NCBI GenBank assembly: GCA_019244185.1
Contig: JAFATB010000006.1
Location: 553,614-617,613 of the forward strand
From: Acidobacteriota bacterium
Lineage (GTDB): Bacteria > Acidobacteriota > Thermoanaerobaculia > Gp7-AA8
DNA length: 64,000 bases
Direction: 5' to 3'
The notes under the pieces were generated by a model. The model searched no databases. It was not told where the DNA came from and saw only the letters and a program-made list of their open reading frames with translations. Below are positions 20,301-28,402 of this stretch, in pieces (position 1 is the stretch's first letter; every line of letters begins with the position of its first letter). Position numbers and translations under genes: made by a program.

Positions 20301-21387
20301 GGCGCTGCGCGAATCGCAGGCGCAGTTCCACGCCATCGCCAACGTCGTTCCCGATCTGCTCTGGATGAGCGAGCCGTCCGGCGAGACGACCTGGTACAAC
20401 GACCGCTGGCTCGCGTACACCGGGCAGAGCCGCGAACAGGCGCGAGGCTGGGGCTGGACGGAGGCGATCCATCCCGAGGATCGCGCGCGCTCGGTCGAGC
20501 AGTACGCGCGTGCCGTCGCCGAGGCGCGGCCGCTGCAGCAGGAGCATCGCATCCGCGGCGCATCGGGCGAGTACCGCTGGTTCCTCATCAACGCCGCGCC
20601 GCTGCGCGATCACCAGGGACGCGTGATCCGCTACTACGCCGCCGCGACCGACCTGCACGCGCAACGCATGGCGCGCGAGGAGCTCGAGGAGCGCGTCCGC
20701 GAGCGAACGCAGGCGCTGCTCGATCTCAGCTTGAACCGCCAGCAACTCCTCGAACGGCTCGTCACGGCGGCCGAGGAAGAGCGGCAGCGCATCGCGCGCG
20801 AGCTGCACGACGAGATGGGCCAGCACATCACCGCGCTGCGTGTCGGGCTCGAGTCGCTGAAGCCGCGCGACGAACGCATCACGGAGCTGAAAGCGATCAT
20901 CACGCGCATCGATCAGAGCATCGACCGGCTCACGCTGGAACTGCGTCCGCCGGCGCTCGATCAGCTCGGACTGCACGGCGCGATCTCTTCGCTGGCGGAC
21001 GAGTTCTCCGCCGCGAGCGGCATTCGCGTCGCCGTCCACCTCGGCATCGGCGACGGCGACCGCTTCTCCGACGCGATCGAGAGCACGCTCTACCGCGTCG
21101 TGCAGGAGTCGCTCACGAACGTCTGGAAGCACGCCGCGGCGACGACCGTCAGCGTGATTCTCGAGCGCGAGCGCGACATCCTGCGGCTCATCGTCGAAGA
21201 CAACGGACGCGGGTTCGACGCGGCGCCTTCCGGTGATGGCGTCGCGCCGCGCGGACGCTTCGGACTGCTCGGCATCCGCGAGCGTCTGGCGCTCGTGCGC
21301 GGCACGCTCGACCTCGAGTCGCAGCCCGGCAGCGGCACGACGATGTTCGCGCGCGTGCCGCTCCCGGAAACGGAGAGCGCGGGATGA
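17377..21387 (+). CDS. CheB-CheR-PAS hybrid histidine kinase
   Basis: 1336 residues, one of the longest chains here. Order: CheB methylesterase (about 20-205; Ser28, His55, Asp147), CheR methyltransferase (about 215-490; VPGCATGEEAYSIAMLL, DFISCRNLLIYL), PAS-like region, a coiled coil dense in Glu/Gln/Leu (about 655-740; EELETSQEELQSVNEELQ), two or three further PAS/PAC domains (LDITERHKAE, MDITRRKRDE, DLHAQRMA), then a HisKA_3 box RIARELHDEMGQH with His1144 and a HATPase domain (VEDNGRGFD, GLLGIRERL). The kinase is NarL-partner type and overlaps a NarL-type regulator (ATGA). It probably links methylation-like sensing to transcription; no chemotaxis receptors are nearby. Confidence 0.92.
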   Translation: MSERETIGTEPGEDTAQKKFLVVGVGGSAGAIASFREFFRHVPSTSGMAYVVILHLSPEYDSHLAEVLQAVARIPVVQVRTSVHVEPDRVYVIPPNKSLEMNDGQLIVSSVTSYEERRAPIDIFFRTLADTHDSSAVCVVMSGSGSDGSMGLRRVKEYNGLVLVQDPAEAAFGEMPRNCIATGLVDFVVPVADMPQRILHYRDQLRTLSVPDDTKERPEDDEQALTEVFTLLRLRTGHDFTNYKRPTVLRRIERRMAVRDVDTLPAYAAFLRERHEEAHALLAELLISVTNFFRDREVWEKVELNILPKLLASKRAEDHLRVWVPGCATGEEAYSIAMLLAEKAPPNLQIFATDLDEHAIARARDGWYSDTEVADVPPERLRRFFLKDGAGYRVRRELREIVLFAHHNLIKDPPFSHLDFISCRNLLIYLNRGAQQRALEVMHFALEPDGYLLLGTAEAVDGSPSLYSLVDKEAHVYRARAVERAMLLPPLPRAIAPIDTPALLATDVTPPELKARDRFAPIDLHHRLLEEYAAPSVVVDDQYNIVHLSERAGRYLQFPRGEATSNVLNVVRQELRIDLRSALFQAAQKRTIVAARNVVAHTSDREERIDLVVRPALTADDPARGFFLILFEEANRGTEMPAHEATAVEPGTRQLDEELLRVKAQMRATIEQYEVQAEEARAANEELQAMNEELRSTAEELETSQEELQSVNEELQTVNQELKVKIDEISHASDDLRNLMSSTDIGTIFVDRALRVKLFTPGAREVFNLISADVGRPLSDITHKLDIDGLGDAMARVLERLQTIEQEVQTRDGAWYLMRLLPYRTSEDRIDGVVLTFLDITERHKAEAALRRTEERYRTLFVSMDEGYAVVEVMANADGAWSDFRFLEVNPAFEKQSGMHNAAGRTATEILGTPNPRWAQIYGKVAESGEPSRFEETEPVLGRTFDLYAFRLGDPHNHRVAVLFMDITRRKRDEAALRESQAQFHAIANVVPDLLWMSEPSGETTWYNDRWLAYTGQSREQARGWGWTEAIHPEDRARSVEQYARAVAEARPLQQEHRIRGASGEYRWFLINAAPLRDHQGRVIRYYAAATDLHAQRMAREELEERVRERTQALLDLSLNRQQLLERLVTAAEEERQRIARELHDEMGQHITALRVGLESLKPRDERITELKAIITRIDQSIDRLTLELRPPALDQLGLHGAISSLADEFSAASGIRVAVHLGIGDGDRFSDAIESTLYRVVQESLTNVWKHAAATTVSVILERERDILRLIVEDNGRGFDAAPSGDGVAPRGRFGLLGIRERLALVRGTLDLESQPGSGTTMFARVPLPETESAG

Positions 21388-22031
21388 CGAAGACCCGCGT
21401 GTTTCTTCTGGACGACCACGCGGTCCTGCGCCAGGGCTTGCGCCTCTTGATCGATGCGCAGGCGGACATGCAGGTGATCGGCGAGGCCGCGCGCGGACGC
21501 GGCGCGGCGGATGCCGTCACGCGCGCCGGCGGTGCCGACGTCGTCGTGCTCGACCTCTCGCTCCCCGATGCGAGCGGACCGGCCGTGGCCGCCGAGCTGC
21601 GCGCGGCGTTGCCGGAGACGAAGGTCGTCGTGCTCACGCGTCACGCGGAGAAGGCGTACGTCCAACAGGTCCTGCAGAACGGCGCGAGCGGCTACGTGCT
21701 CAAGCAGACCGCCGGCGACGAGCTCGTCTCCGCGATCCGCACCGTGCTCTCCGGCGGCACGTATCTCGACCCGACCGTGGCGGGCAAGATGTTCGAGTCG
21801 GGAACGGCGATCCGCGGTGCGGCGAGCGACGAGCTCACCGCGCGCGAGCGCGAGGTGCTGACGATGGTGGCGTACGGACATACGAACAAGGAGATCGCCG
21901 CCGTCCTCGGTATCACCGTCAAGACCGTCGAGACGCACAAGGCCAACGGTATGCAGAAGCTCGACATCGGAAGCCGCGCCGATCTCGTGCGCTACGCGCT
22001 GAGCCAGGGCTGGCTCGAGCGGCCGGCCTGA
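21384..22031 (+). CDS. NarL/LuxR-family response regulator
   Basis: 215 residues. Receiver with acidic pair in LLDDHAVLRQGL and phosphoacceptor Asp57 (VVVLDLSLPDASG), conserved Lys in YVLKQT. LuxR-type helix-turn-helix near the C-terminus: LTAREREVLTMVAYGHTNKE followed by ITVKTVETHKANGMQKL. ATGA overlap with the preceding kinase makes it the cognate partner. Target genes are not evident. Confidence 0.93.
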   Translation: MTKTRVFLLDDHAVLRQGLRLLIDAQADMQVIGEAARGRGAADAVTRAGGADVVVLDLSLPDASGPAVAAELRAALPETKVVVLTRHAEKAYVQQVLQNGASGYVLKQTAGDELVSAIRTVLSGGTYLDPTVAGKMFESGTAIRGAASDELTAREREVLTMVAYGHTNKEIAAVLGITVKTVETHKANGMQKLDIGSRADLVRYALSQGWLERPA

Positions 22032-22033
22032 CG

Positions 22034-22747
22034 TCAGTGACTGCGCGCGTAGGCCGGCAGCGGCGCGGGCGCGCCTGCGAGCTCCGCCGCCGCGCGCGCG
22101 GCACCGAGCAGCACCGCCGCGCGCTTGCGGTCGCGCTCGAGCTGCGCCGCCGCATACAACACGTTCGCGAGCTCGAGCGTCGTGCGCCGCATCTCGTTTC
22201 CGAGCAGCAGCTCGTGCATCGTGCGCGACTCGCTTCCCAGCAACGCGCGCAGCTTCGGCACGCTGCGGAGGAAACGCTCCACGCGCGCGACGTTCACCGT
22301 CGCCGCGCTTCCCTCTTCGAGATCGGCGCCGCGGTGGCTTCCGCGCACGCGATGCTGCCGCGACTGCTCGCTGCAACGGCGCACCGCGTCGACGAGCGCG
22401 CTGACCTCGAACGGCTTCCGCACCACCGCGAATGCCTTCGCGAGTGCCGCGTTCTTCACGACCGCAGCCGGCGCCGTGGTCATGATCACCGTCCGCCGCA
22501 ACACCTCGGCCGGCACGCGCTCGATCTCCTCCAGCGCCGCCGCGCGATTGCGCGCGGAGAGATCGACGTCGCGCACGATCGCGGCCGCGGTCTGCTCGGC
22601 GTCCGCGCCGATCGCATCGCAATCCGCGTAACCGCGAGTGGTGAAGCCGGCGCGGCGCAGCAAGGCGGCGACCATCGTGCGCACGGCCTCGTCGCGGTCG
22701 ACGATCAGCACGACGCCGCGATTGCCTTTCTGCGGGATTTCCGCCAT
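22034..22747 (-). CDS. Receiver-domain protein with unknown C-terminal region
   Basis: 237 residues from ATG 22747 (MAEIPQKGN); an in-frame start at 22801 is possible and neither has a clear ribosome site. The N-terminal half is receiver-like (VVLIVDRDEAVRTMV, IVRDVDLSARN, VIMTTAP, AVVRKPFEV). The C-terminal half (about 125-237) is alpha-helical and Ala/Leu/Arg-rich, with no DNA-binding motif recognised. Convergent with the NarL regulator, stop codons 2 bp apart. Confidence 0.7.
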   Translation of the reverse strand: MAEIPQKGNRGVVLIVDRDEAVRTMVAALLRRAGFTTRGYADCDAIGADAEQTAAAIVRDVDLSARNRAAALEEIERVPAEVLRRTVIMTTAPAAVVKNAALAKAFAVVRKPFEVSALVDAVRRCSEQSRQHRVRGSHRGADLEEGSAATVNVARVERFLRSVPKLRALLGSESRTMHELLLGNEMRRTTLELANVLYAAAQLERDRKRAAVLLGAARAAAELAGAPAPLPAYARSH

Positions 22748-22842
22748 GCGTGCAGAATGTCGCACGCGGCGTTTGGTGTCCCTCAGGGAAATGCCTGACA
22801 AACGCGCAGTCGAGGCAGACGCAAGCGCACGTTCATGAGATG

Positions 22843-22876
22843 AAAAACTCTCCCCGCCCGCGCGGGGAGAGTTTTT
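22843..22876 (-). terminator. Strong intrinsic terminator after the subtilase gene
   Basis: Perfect 15-bp stem (22843-22857 with 22862-22876) and a 4-nt loop; GC core CTCTCCCCGC with A5/T5 flanks, so it has a T tract in both directions. It sits 17 bp beyond the stop of the subtilase gene. Confidence 0.9.
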
Positions 22877-22892
22877 GCGAGAACGCCTGAAG

Positions 22893-24284
22893 TTACTGCA
22901 GACCGAGGGCGCGGGGCGCGTTGATCTTCCCCTTGCCGTAGAACGGATCGGTGCCCGGCTGGCCGAGGTCGTCGGCCGACTGCTGCAGGCGCGCCTTCAC
23001 CTGCGACGGCTTGTCCTTGCCGACGTTCTCGACGATGAGCGCGGCCAGACCGGTGACGTGCGGCGCGGCCATCGACGTGCCGTTCGCGCCGACGATGAAG
23101 TTGCCGGTGCGGCAGATCGTCAGGCCGACGGACGCCGCGCTGCGCGAGCACGCGGAGTAGACGAAGCCGCCCGGGTTCGTGGCGCCGCTGCCGGTGCCGC
23201 CCGGCGCGGAGACGTTGATCGACGAGCGGCCGAAGTTCGTGTAGCCGGCGATGGCGTCGTAGCCGTTCGGCCACGGGCCGTTCACGCTGCCCGACGCCGA
23301 AGGTCCGAGCGCGGAGACGCAGACGGTGTTCGGCGCGTCGCAGTACGTCGTCTCGATGTTGCCGTCGTGGTCGAGATCGCGGCCGTCGTTGCCCGCGGCC
23401 ACCACGATGAGTGTGCCCTTGCGATGCGCGTAGTTGAAGACGCGGTTGATCATGCCGATGAAGCGGCCGTTGCCCGCCTTCGTGAAACCGCCGCCGAGGC
23501 TCATGTTCGCGACGTCGGCGTCGATGTCGGCGGCATACAGAACGCCGCTGAGCACGGAGCCGAACGAGCCGCTGCCGGCGGTGCACTGTCCGAACTGATC
23601 GGTCGTGAGTCCGAGCACCTTCACCGGCACGAGGCGCACGCGCGAGGTGACGCCAGCGGTCGCGCGCGCGTTGCTGGAGACCGTCGCGGCGACGTGGGTG
23701 CCGTGGAAGACGAGATCGTCCGTCGCACCGAACGTGAACGGCGCGCCCGGCACGCAGGCCGGGTTGTCGAGCTGGAACTGCGCGCCGAGCGAGTAGTCGA
23801 CGAGGCCGGCCAGATCGACGTGCGGGCTCGCGCTGCGGTCGATGCCAGTGTCGAGGATGGCCACGCGGACGTTCGGCGAGCCGATGCGGCCCGCGGCCCA
23901 CGCGACGTCCGCACCGATGGAGCGCATGTTCCACTGGCGCGCGAAGAACGCGGCCGTCGACGGCACGGCCGTGCTGGTGGCATCGGCGAACGACTGCTCG
24001 GCCGAGGCCACTTCGATCTGATCGTCGAGGACGAAGTTCTCGTCCGCCTGTACTTCAGCGACACCGGAGAGCGCGCCGAGACGGGCCGCGCCGTTCGCGT
24101 CGATACCGGACACGATGGCCATGACCTCGTGCTGGAACGCGACCCGGCCGCCCACGCTGGCCACCGTCGACGAGAAATTCGCCGGCGAGCCGTTCTTGAA
24201 GGCGACGATGTAGTCACCGGCGAACGCGCCGGCAGCCACGGAGAGCAAACACACTACGAACGCACCGCGCATCAGATTCTTCAT
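22893..24284 (-). CDS. Secreted subtilisin-family serine protease (S8)
   Basis: 463 residues from ATG 24284 (a GTG two codons upstream is also possible). Signal peptide MKNLMRGAFVVCLLSVAAGAFA. An inhibitor-I9-like propeptide follows (about 24-90). The catalytic triad is in AILDTGID (Asp), FHGTHVAAT (His) and NGTSMAAPHVTGLAA (Ser), with the oxyanion Asn region VVAAGNDGRDLDHDGN. Several cysteines suggest a disulfide-stabilised extracellular enzyme. The chain ends soon after the catalytic domain, with no C-terminal sorting domain. A strong terminator follows. Confidence 0.95.
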   Translation of the reverse strand: MKNLMRGAFVVCLLSVAAGAFAGDYIVAFKNGSPANFSSTVASVGGRVAFQHEVMAIVSGIDANGAARLGALSGVAEVQADENFVLDDQIEVASAEQSFADATSTAVPSTAAFFARQWNMRSIGADVAWAAGRIGSPNVRVAILDTGIDRSASPHVDLAGLVDYSLGAQFQLDNPACVPGAPFTFGATDDLVFHGTHVAATVSSNARATAGVTSRVRLVPVKVLGLTTDQFGQCTAGSGSFGSVLSGVLYAADIDADVANMSLGGGFTKAGNGRFIGMINRVFNYAHRKGTLIVVAAGNDGRDLDHDGNIETTYCDAPNTVCVSALGPSASGSVNGPWPNGYDAIAGYTNFGRSSINVSAPGGTGSGATNPGGFVYSACSRSAASVGLTICRTGNFIVGANGTSMAAPHVTGLAALIVENVGKDKPSQVKARLQQSADDLGQPGTDPFYGKGKINAPRALGLQ

Positions 24285-24377
24285 ATGCACCTGGACCGAT
24301 CCTTTCGTGATGTGGGAAAGAGCGGCCGTAGTGTAGTGCGGGATCGCGGGATGTCAAGCAGTACTTACGGACGGCCG

Positions 24378-25859
24378 TCAGCTGTTCGGGGTGAGGATAT
24401 ACGTCACCAGTCCGCCGTGGCGCCGCGTGGGATCGGCGACGAGGTGGAACTCCTTCCCGCTGACGTGTTTGATGCCGATGCTCAGATGGGTACAGGTGCC
24501 GTTGATCTTGAGCTCATTTCCGTTGCCGGGAGTGAGTTTGCAGTCGATCTTGTCCCACAGGCTGTAGTAGTCGGCTTTGGCCATCGGGTCGTAATACTTC
24601 TTGAGAAGCTTGACCAGCACCGCGGCGTGGCTCGTAAAGACGAAGAACCCGTCTTTCTTGATGCCGTTGTATTCGATATTGCTCTTGATCTGCGGATCGA
24701 TGAACGTAGGGACTCTCACAATCGCCGACTGGTTCTGCGGGAGTACATAATCCGTCTCGGCGTCCACGCCGTACTTCTGGAGAATCGTGGCGAACGCATT
24801 CGCGAGCGTAATGCAGCTTCCGTAGCGGTCCAGTGAATTCGGGTTCTCCATGAAATCCTCGGCCTGGTCGTCGGTGCCGATGAACGCCGTCCCATTGACC
24901 AGCGCGGACGCAGAGTACCGGAAGCCATAGTTCGTGAATTCTTTGAACAGCCTGTCGACGAACAGCCGCAGGCTGGCCTTGTCGTTTACATGGACGGCCG
25001 TGGATCCGTAATAGAGCTCGCCCTTCTTGCCTTTGGTCACGCTACGCGTGATGTACCCCATCGGATCGCGCTGCTGCCATTGAATATTGCTCCAGCCAAG
25101 GCGCAGGTGCGTCAATCGCGTATCGAGCGTGGTGAGGTCGTTTTCGAGCGCGTTGTACTGCCCTTCGTTGTACGCGGCCCGATCGAGATTGTTGAATCGC
25201 TGCTGGATCTGGACCAATACGGTCGGCGGCCGCATCCAGGAACGGTTCGTCGCAAAGTCATTGAGCGTATTCGCGATTTTCGTGCGCAGATTGTCGCGCA
25301 GCGTATTGATGCGCGTCTCCTGTTCGTTGTAGCCCTGCATGAAGCCGAGCAGCCAATTGAAGCGGTTGTATGTGAGCGGCTGGGCCGTACCCGGCGGGAG
25401 CCGCCGCGGCGGCGCGGCATCCACGCGCTGCACGGCCTGAATCGCCATCCGCTCCGCCTCCGCTTCCAGCATCGCATCCTGCACGACCGCCACGCCGCTG
25501 CCGCTTACATTCCGCACGCGTCCCGTCCGCTGCTGCACGACGTGCGCGAGCTCGTGCGCGAGCGTATGCCGCCCATGCGGCGTGGCCGGATCGTACTGGC
25601 CGGCCGCGAAATGAATGTGCGAGCCGTGCGTGAACGCCTGCGCGCGGATCGCCTGCGCCACCGCGCTCGACGGATGGACGCGCACGTGATCGAACCGCTG
25701 CCCGAACGCCGCTTCCATCCGCTGCCGTACATCGGCCGCCAATGGCTGCCCACCCTGCACCGGCAACCGCGCCGCCTCCTGCGGCGAGAGCCGCGCCGGA
25801 ACCTGTGCCCCGCGAGGAAACCGCCCTTGAATCACCGAGCCGTTCATCGGATGAGCCAT
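24378..25859 (-). CDS. DUF4157 (eCIS-core) protein with transglutaminase-like C-terminus
   Basis: 493 residues. The N-terminal DUF4157 domain (about 35-125) contains the zinc-binding HELAH at 102-106 within HTLAHELAHVVQQRTG. Such domains head many toxins and injection-system effectors. A helical middle section follows (about 160-260). The C-terminal region has SCITLANAFATILQKYGVDA with Cys349, then SHAAVLV with His411, and VADPT with Asp476. This resembles the Cys-His-Asp layout of transglutaminase-like thiol enzymes. Base composition looks less GC-rich than its neighbours and it lies beside a tRNA gene, both hints of transfer. No injection-system genes are in the window. Effector function is inference. 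Confidence 0.78.
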   Translation of the reverse strand: MAHPMNGSVIQGRFPRGAQVPARLSPQEAARLPVQGGQPLAADVRQRMEAAFGQRFDHVRVHPSSAVAQAIRAQAFTHGSHIHFAAGQYDPATPHGRHTLAHELAHVVQQRTGRVRNVSGSGVAVVQDAMLEAEAERMAIQAVQRVDAAPPRRLPPGTAQPLTYNRFNWLLGFMQGYNEQETRINTLRDNLRTKIANTLNDFATNRSWMRPPTVLVQIQQRFNNLDRAAYNEGQYNALENDLTTLDTRLTHLRLGWSNIQWQQRDPMGYITRSVTKGKKGELYYGSTAVHVNDKASLRLFVDRLFKEFTNYGFRYSASALVNGTAFIGTDDQAEDFMENPNSLDRYGSCITLANAFATILQKYGVDAETDYVLPQNQSAIVRVPTFIDPQIKSNIEYNGIKKDGFFVFTSHAAVLVKLLKKYYDPMAKADYYSLWDKIDCKLTPGNGNELKINGTCTHLSIGIKHVSGKEFHLVADPTRRHGGLVTYILTPNS

Positions 25860-25925
25860 GATCCCTCGTCTCCGTCGTTCAGCGTCTCGGGAAGTAAGGA
25901 GATTTTACGACAGGGGGAGTTTTGG

Positions 25926-25998
25926 CTGTGGCGGGAGGGCTCGAACCTCCGACCACCGGATTAACAATCCGGCGCTCTACCAACTGAGCTACACCACA
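25926..25998 (-). tRNA. tRNA-Asn (anticodon GTT)
   Basis: Full cloverleaf on the minus strand: acceptor TGTGGTG paired with CGCCACA, D-arm GTAGCTCAGTTGGTAGAGC, anticodon stem CCGGA/TCCGG with loop TTGTTAA (anticodon GTT), T-arm GGAGGTTCGAGCCCTCC. Discriminator G is followed by an encoded CCA at 25923-25925. Confidence 0.98.
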
Positions 25999-26032
25999 GT
26001 ACGTGCGCGGCGGGAGGGGGATGGTGGCGCGG

Positions 26033-26740
26033 TCAGCGGGGGGTTGTCAAGGCGGTGCGGATGGCGCGCAGGCGCTCCAGCGCTTGCGGCATGTCGGCGT
26101 GGATGCAGATCGTGTCGAAGGCGATCGGGATGCGGGTGCCGTCGCGGGCGATGACGGCGCGTTCGTTCGCGAGCATTACGGCCTGCGCGGCGGCTTCTTC
26201 GATCGTGAGCGTGGAGCCGGTGATGCTGCGCGGGACAAGCGAGCCGTCGGGCTCGTAGCGGCGGTCGGCGAAGGCCTCGCGGATGACGCGCGTGCCGGCG
26301 GCTTGGGCGGCGGCGGCCATCTGCGAGCGATCGGGCGCGACGATGGCGATGGTGGGATCGACGGCACACATTGCGTCGACGATCGTGTCCGCGCGCGTGC
26401 GGTCTTTGTGCGCGTCGTTGTACAGCGCGCCGTGCGGCTTCACGTGCTCCACGCGCGCGAACGCGCGCAGCGCGGAGATCTGCGCGATGAGCGACGCGCG
26501 CAGCGCGTCGGCGTCGAGATCGAGCGAGCGGCGGCCGAAGTGCTCGCGATCGGGATAGGACGGATGTGCGCCGAACGCGACGCCGTAGCGCGCGGCGAAG
26601 GCCGCGGCCTCGCGCATCGAGGTCTCGTCGCCGACGTGACCGCCGCACGCGACGTTCGCGGACGTGATCAGCGGCCAGATCCCGTCTTCGTCCGGCGAAC
26701 CTTCGCCGAGGTCGGCGCTGAGATCGAGATCGAGAGTCAC
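26033..26740 (-). CDS. pxpA: 5-oxoprolinase subunit A (LamB/YcsF family)
   Basis: 235 residues. Conserved blocks: LDLSADLGEG near the start, ITSANVACGGHVGD, GAHPSYPDREHFGRR, VEHVKPHGALYN, EAFADRRYEPDGSLVPR and FDTICIHAD at the end. These are the signature of PxpA, which works with PxpB and PxpC in ATP-dependent cleavage of 5-oxoproline. The start is GTG at 26740, fixed by a GTGA overlap with the upstream transporter stop. PxpB and PxpC are not present in this window, so they must be elsewhere or absent. Confidence 0.92.
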   Translation of the reverse strand: MTLDLDLSADLGEGSPDEDGIWPLITSANVACGGHVGDETSMREAAAFAARYGVAFGAHPSYPDREHFGRRSLDLDADALRASLIAQISALRAFARVEHVKPHGALYNDAHKDRTRADTIVDAMCAVDPTIAIVAPDRSQMAAAAQAAGTRVIREAFADRRYEPDGSLVPRSITGSTLTIEEAAAQAVMLANERAVIARDGTRIPIAFDTICIHADMPQALERLRAIRTALTTPR

Positions 26741-27936
26741 AGCTCGGTTCCTTTCGTTTCGGGTAGGAGCCAGATGAGGACCCCGCCGAGCGCGAAGAAC
26801 GCGGCGTCGGCGGCGAGGGAGAAGCGGAAGCCGTACGTCGCCGCCGCGGCGCCGATCGCGTACGGCGCGGCCGCGGACGCGAGGCGGCCGCCGTTGTAGC
26901 AGAAGCCCTGCGCGCTCGCGCGGATGCGCGTCGGAAAGAGCTCGGCGAGCATCGCGCCGAACAGCGAGAAATAGCCGTGCGCGAAGTAGCCTACCAGCGG
27001 GCCGATGAGCAGGAGCGTCAGCTTCGAGCGCGCGCCGAATGCGAACAGCGGCACCACCGCGGTCGCGGCGATCATGAAGAAGGTGAACGCGGGACGGCGT
27101 CCGATGCGGTCGGCAATCCAGCCGAAGCTCACATAGCCGAAGAACGCTCCGATCTGCAGCACGATCAGCCACGCGGCCGACTTCGTCAGCGTCAGCCCCG
27201 CGCCGCCCTGCGCCACAGGCGTCGCCAGAAACGCGGGCAGCCACGACGTCACGCCCCAGAATGCGACGAGCACGCTGCTCGCGAGGAGCGTCGCCAGCAC
27301 GACGCGCGCGCGGAATGCGGGGCCGAACAGCTCGAGCCAGCGCGACGGCTCGCGCGCGCGCCACACCTCCGGCTCTTCGACGTTGCGGCGAATCGCGAAC
27401 GCGAGCACCGCCGGCAGCGCGCCGATGAGAAACAGCACGCGCCAGCCGAAGCGCTCGAGGACGAGCGCGGAAATGCCCGCGGCGAAGAGCGCGCCGATCG
27501 CCCACCCCGCCTGCATGATCCCCATCGCCTTCGCGCGATGTTGCGCAGGCCACGTCTCCGCGACGAGTACCGAGCCGCAGGACCACTCGCCGCCCATGCC
27601 GAGGCCGACCAGCACGCGCCACGCGATGAGCTGCCAGAGCGCGGACGACGTCGCGAGGCCCGCGGTCGCGGCGGAGTACAGCAGGATGCTGAACGTCATC
27701 GCGCGCACGCGGCCGATGCGATCGGCGAGACGTCCGAAGCCGATGCCGCCGATCGCGCTCGCGATGAGCGCCACCGACGTGAGGCCGCCCATCGTCGACT
27801 TGGCGAGGCCGAACTCCTGCTGGATCGGCACGACGGCGAAGGTGAAGAGGAGGAAGTCCATCGCGTCGAGCATCCAGCCGAGCTGCGCGGCGAACAATGC
27901 GCGCCACGCGCGGCGGTCGACGTCGATGAAGGACAT
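26737..27936 (-). CDS. MFS transporter, aromatic-acid/metabolite:H+ symporter type
   Basis: 399 residues with about 12 membrane segments. Family signature in the loop between helices 2 and 3: GFGRLADRIGRVRAM, with a second copy SFGWIADRIGRRPAF in the C-terminal half. The acidic helix 1 motif QLGWMLDAMDFLLF is typical of the AAHS/MHS transporters. Start at ATG 27936 (MSFIDVDRRAW). Its stop overlaps pxpA (GTGA), so it may import 5-oxoproline or a related acid. Substrate is inference from context. Confidence 0.85.
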   Translation of the reverse strand: MSFIDVDRRAWRALFAAQLGWMLDAMDFLLFTFAVVPIQQEFGLAKSTMGGLTSVALIASAIGGIGFGRLADRIGRVRAMTFSILLYSAATAGLATSSALWQLIAWRVLVGLGMGGEWSCGSVLVAETWPAQHRAKAMGIMQAGWAIGALFAAGISALVLERFGWRVLFLIGALPAVLAFAIRRNVEEPEVWRAREPSRWLELFGPAFRARVVLATLLASSVLVAFWGVTSWLPAFLATPVAQGGAGLTLTKSAAWLIVLQIGAFFGYVSFGWIADRIGRRPAFTFFMIAATAVVPLFAFGARSKLTLLLIGPLVGYFAHGYFSLFGAMLAELFPTRIRASAQGFCYNGGRLASAAAPYAIGAAAATYGFRFSLAADAAFFALGGVLIWLLPETKGTEL

Positions 27937-27984
27937 CGCGGCGGAGTGTACAACGCCGCCGCGATGCCGGTTCAACGCGAGAGA

Positions 27985-28019
27985 TTCATCAGGACGAAAG
28001 GGCCGCGATCATGGCAACC
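27985..28019 (+). repeat. Inverted repeat R1 (outer end of peptide cassette 1)
   Basis: About 35 bp containing GGGCCGCGATCATGGCAACC. It matches the reverse complement of R2 at 28365-28398 (shared TCATCAGGA, then GCCGCGATCA-GGCAACC). R1 and R2 enclose the first peptide gene. R3 and R4 share the same core. Confidence 0.7.
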
Positions 28020-28138
28020 GCTCACAAGCGCCGGATTCAGGGACTGCACCGGCGGCATCTCAATTTGCATTCGAAGTCGGTTTAAAGCCGGAACATCGAC
28101 AGCGGACCGCCGTGCGATCCGCCGAACAGCGCCGAATC

Positions 28139-28261
28139 TTACGCGCCGCCGCAGAGAACCGCGACAGCGATCAGGGCGCCGACCGCAAAACCATTCCAGA
28201 AGTCCGTGGCGGCTTCGCTGATGGGGGCGACGACGTTTTCCATTTCTTCGATCATGAGCAT
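28139..28261 (-). CDS. Candidate precursor peptide A1 (40 residues)
   Basis: 40-residue ORF with a strong ribosome site (AAGGAG, 9 nt before ATG 28261). The N-terminal part reads MLMIEEMENVVAP; the rest has an acidic and aromatic stretch (EAATDFWNGF), then a hydrophobic tail with a GxxxG motif (GFAVG), ending LCGGA. It is about 63 to 75 percent like peptide A2 at 30244 by eye, with substitutions spread as expected for a translated gene. It shares the leader with peptides B1 and B2. Last gene of the proposed peptide operon. Confidence 0.85.
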   Translation of the reverse strand: MLMIEEMENVVAPISEAATDFWNGFAVGALIAVAVLCGGA

Positions 28262-28364
28262 GTGAGTGATCTCCTTTTCCATGTAGTGGGCGATTCGATT
28301 GGGGGTGTAACTGCCGGGGACATGACAACCGGACGCCGAGGGGCTACTGCATCGTGGCGCTGAG

Positions 28365-28398
28365 GGTTGCCGTGATCGCGGCTCTCTCCTCCTGATGA
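28365..28398 (-). repeat. Inverted repeat R2 (inner end of peptide cassette 1)
   Basis: Reverse-complement partner of R1: read on the minus strand it contains TCATCAGGAGGAGAGAGCCG and continues CGATCACGGCAACC. It lies just after the permease stop codon. Confidence 0.7.
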
Positions 28399-28402
28399 CT
28401 CC

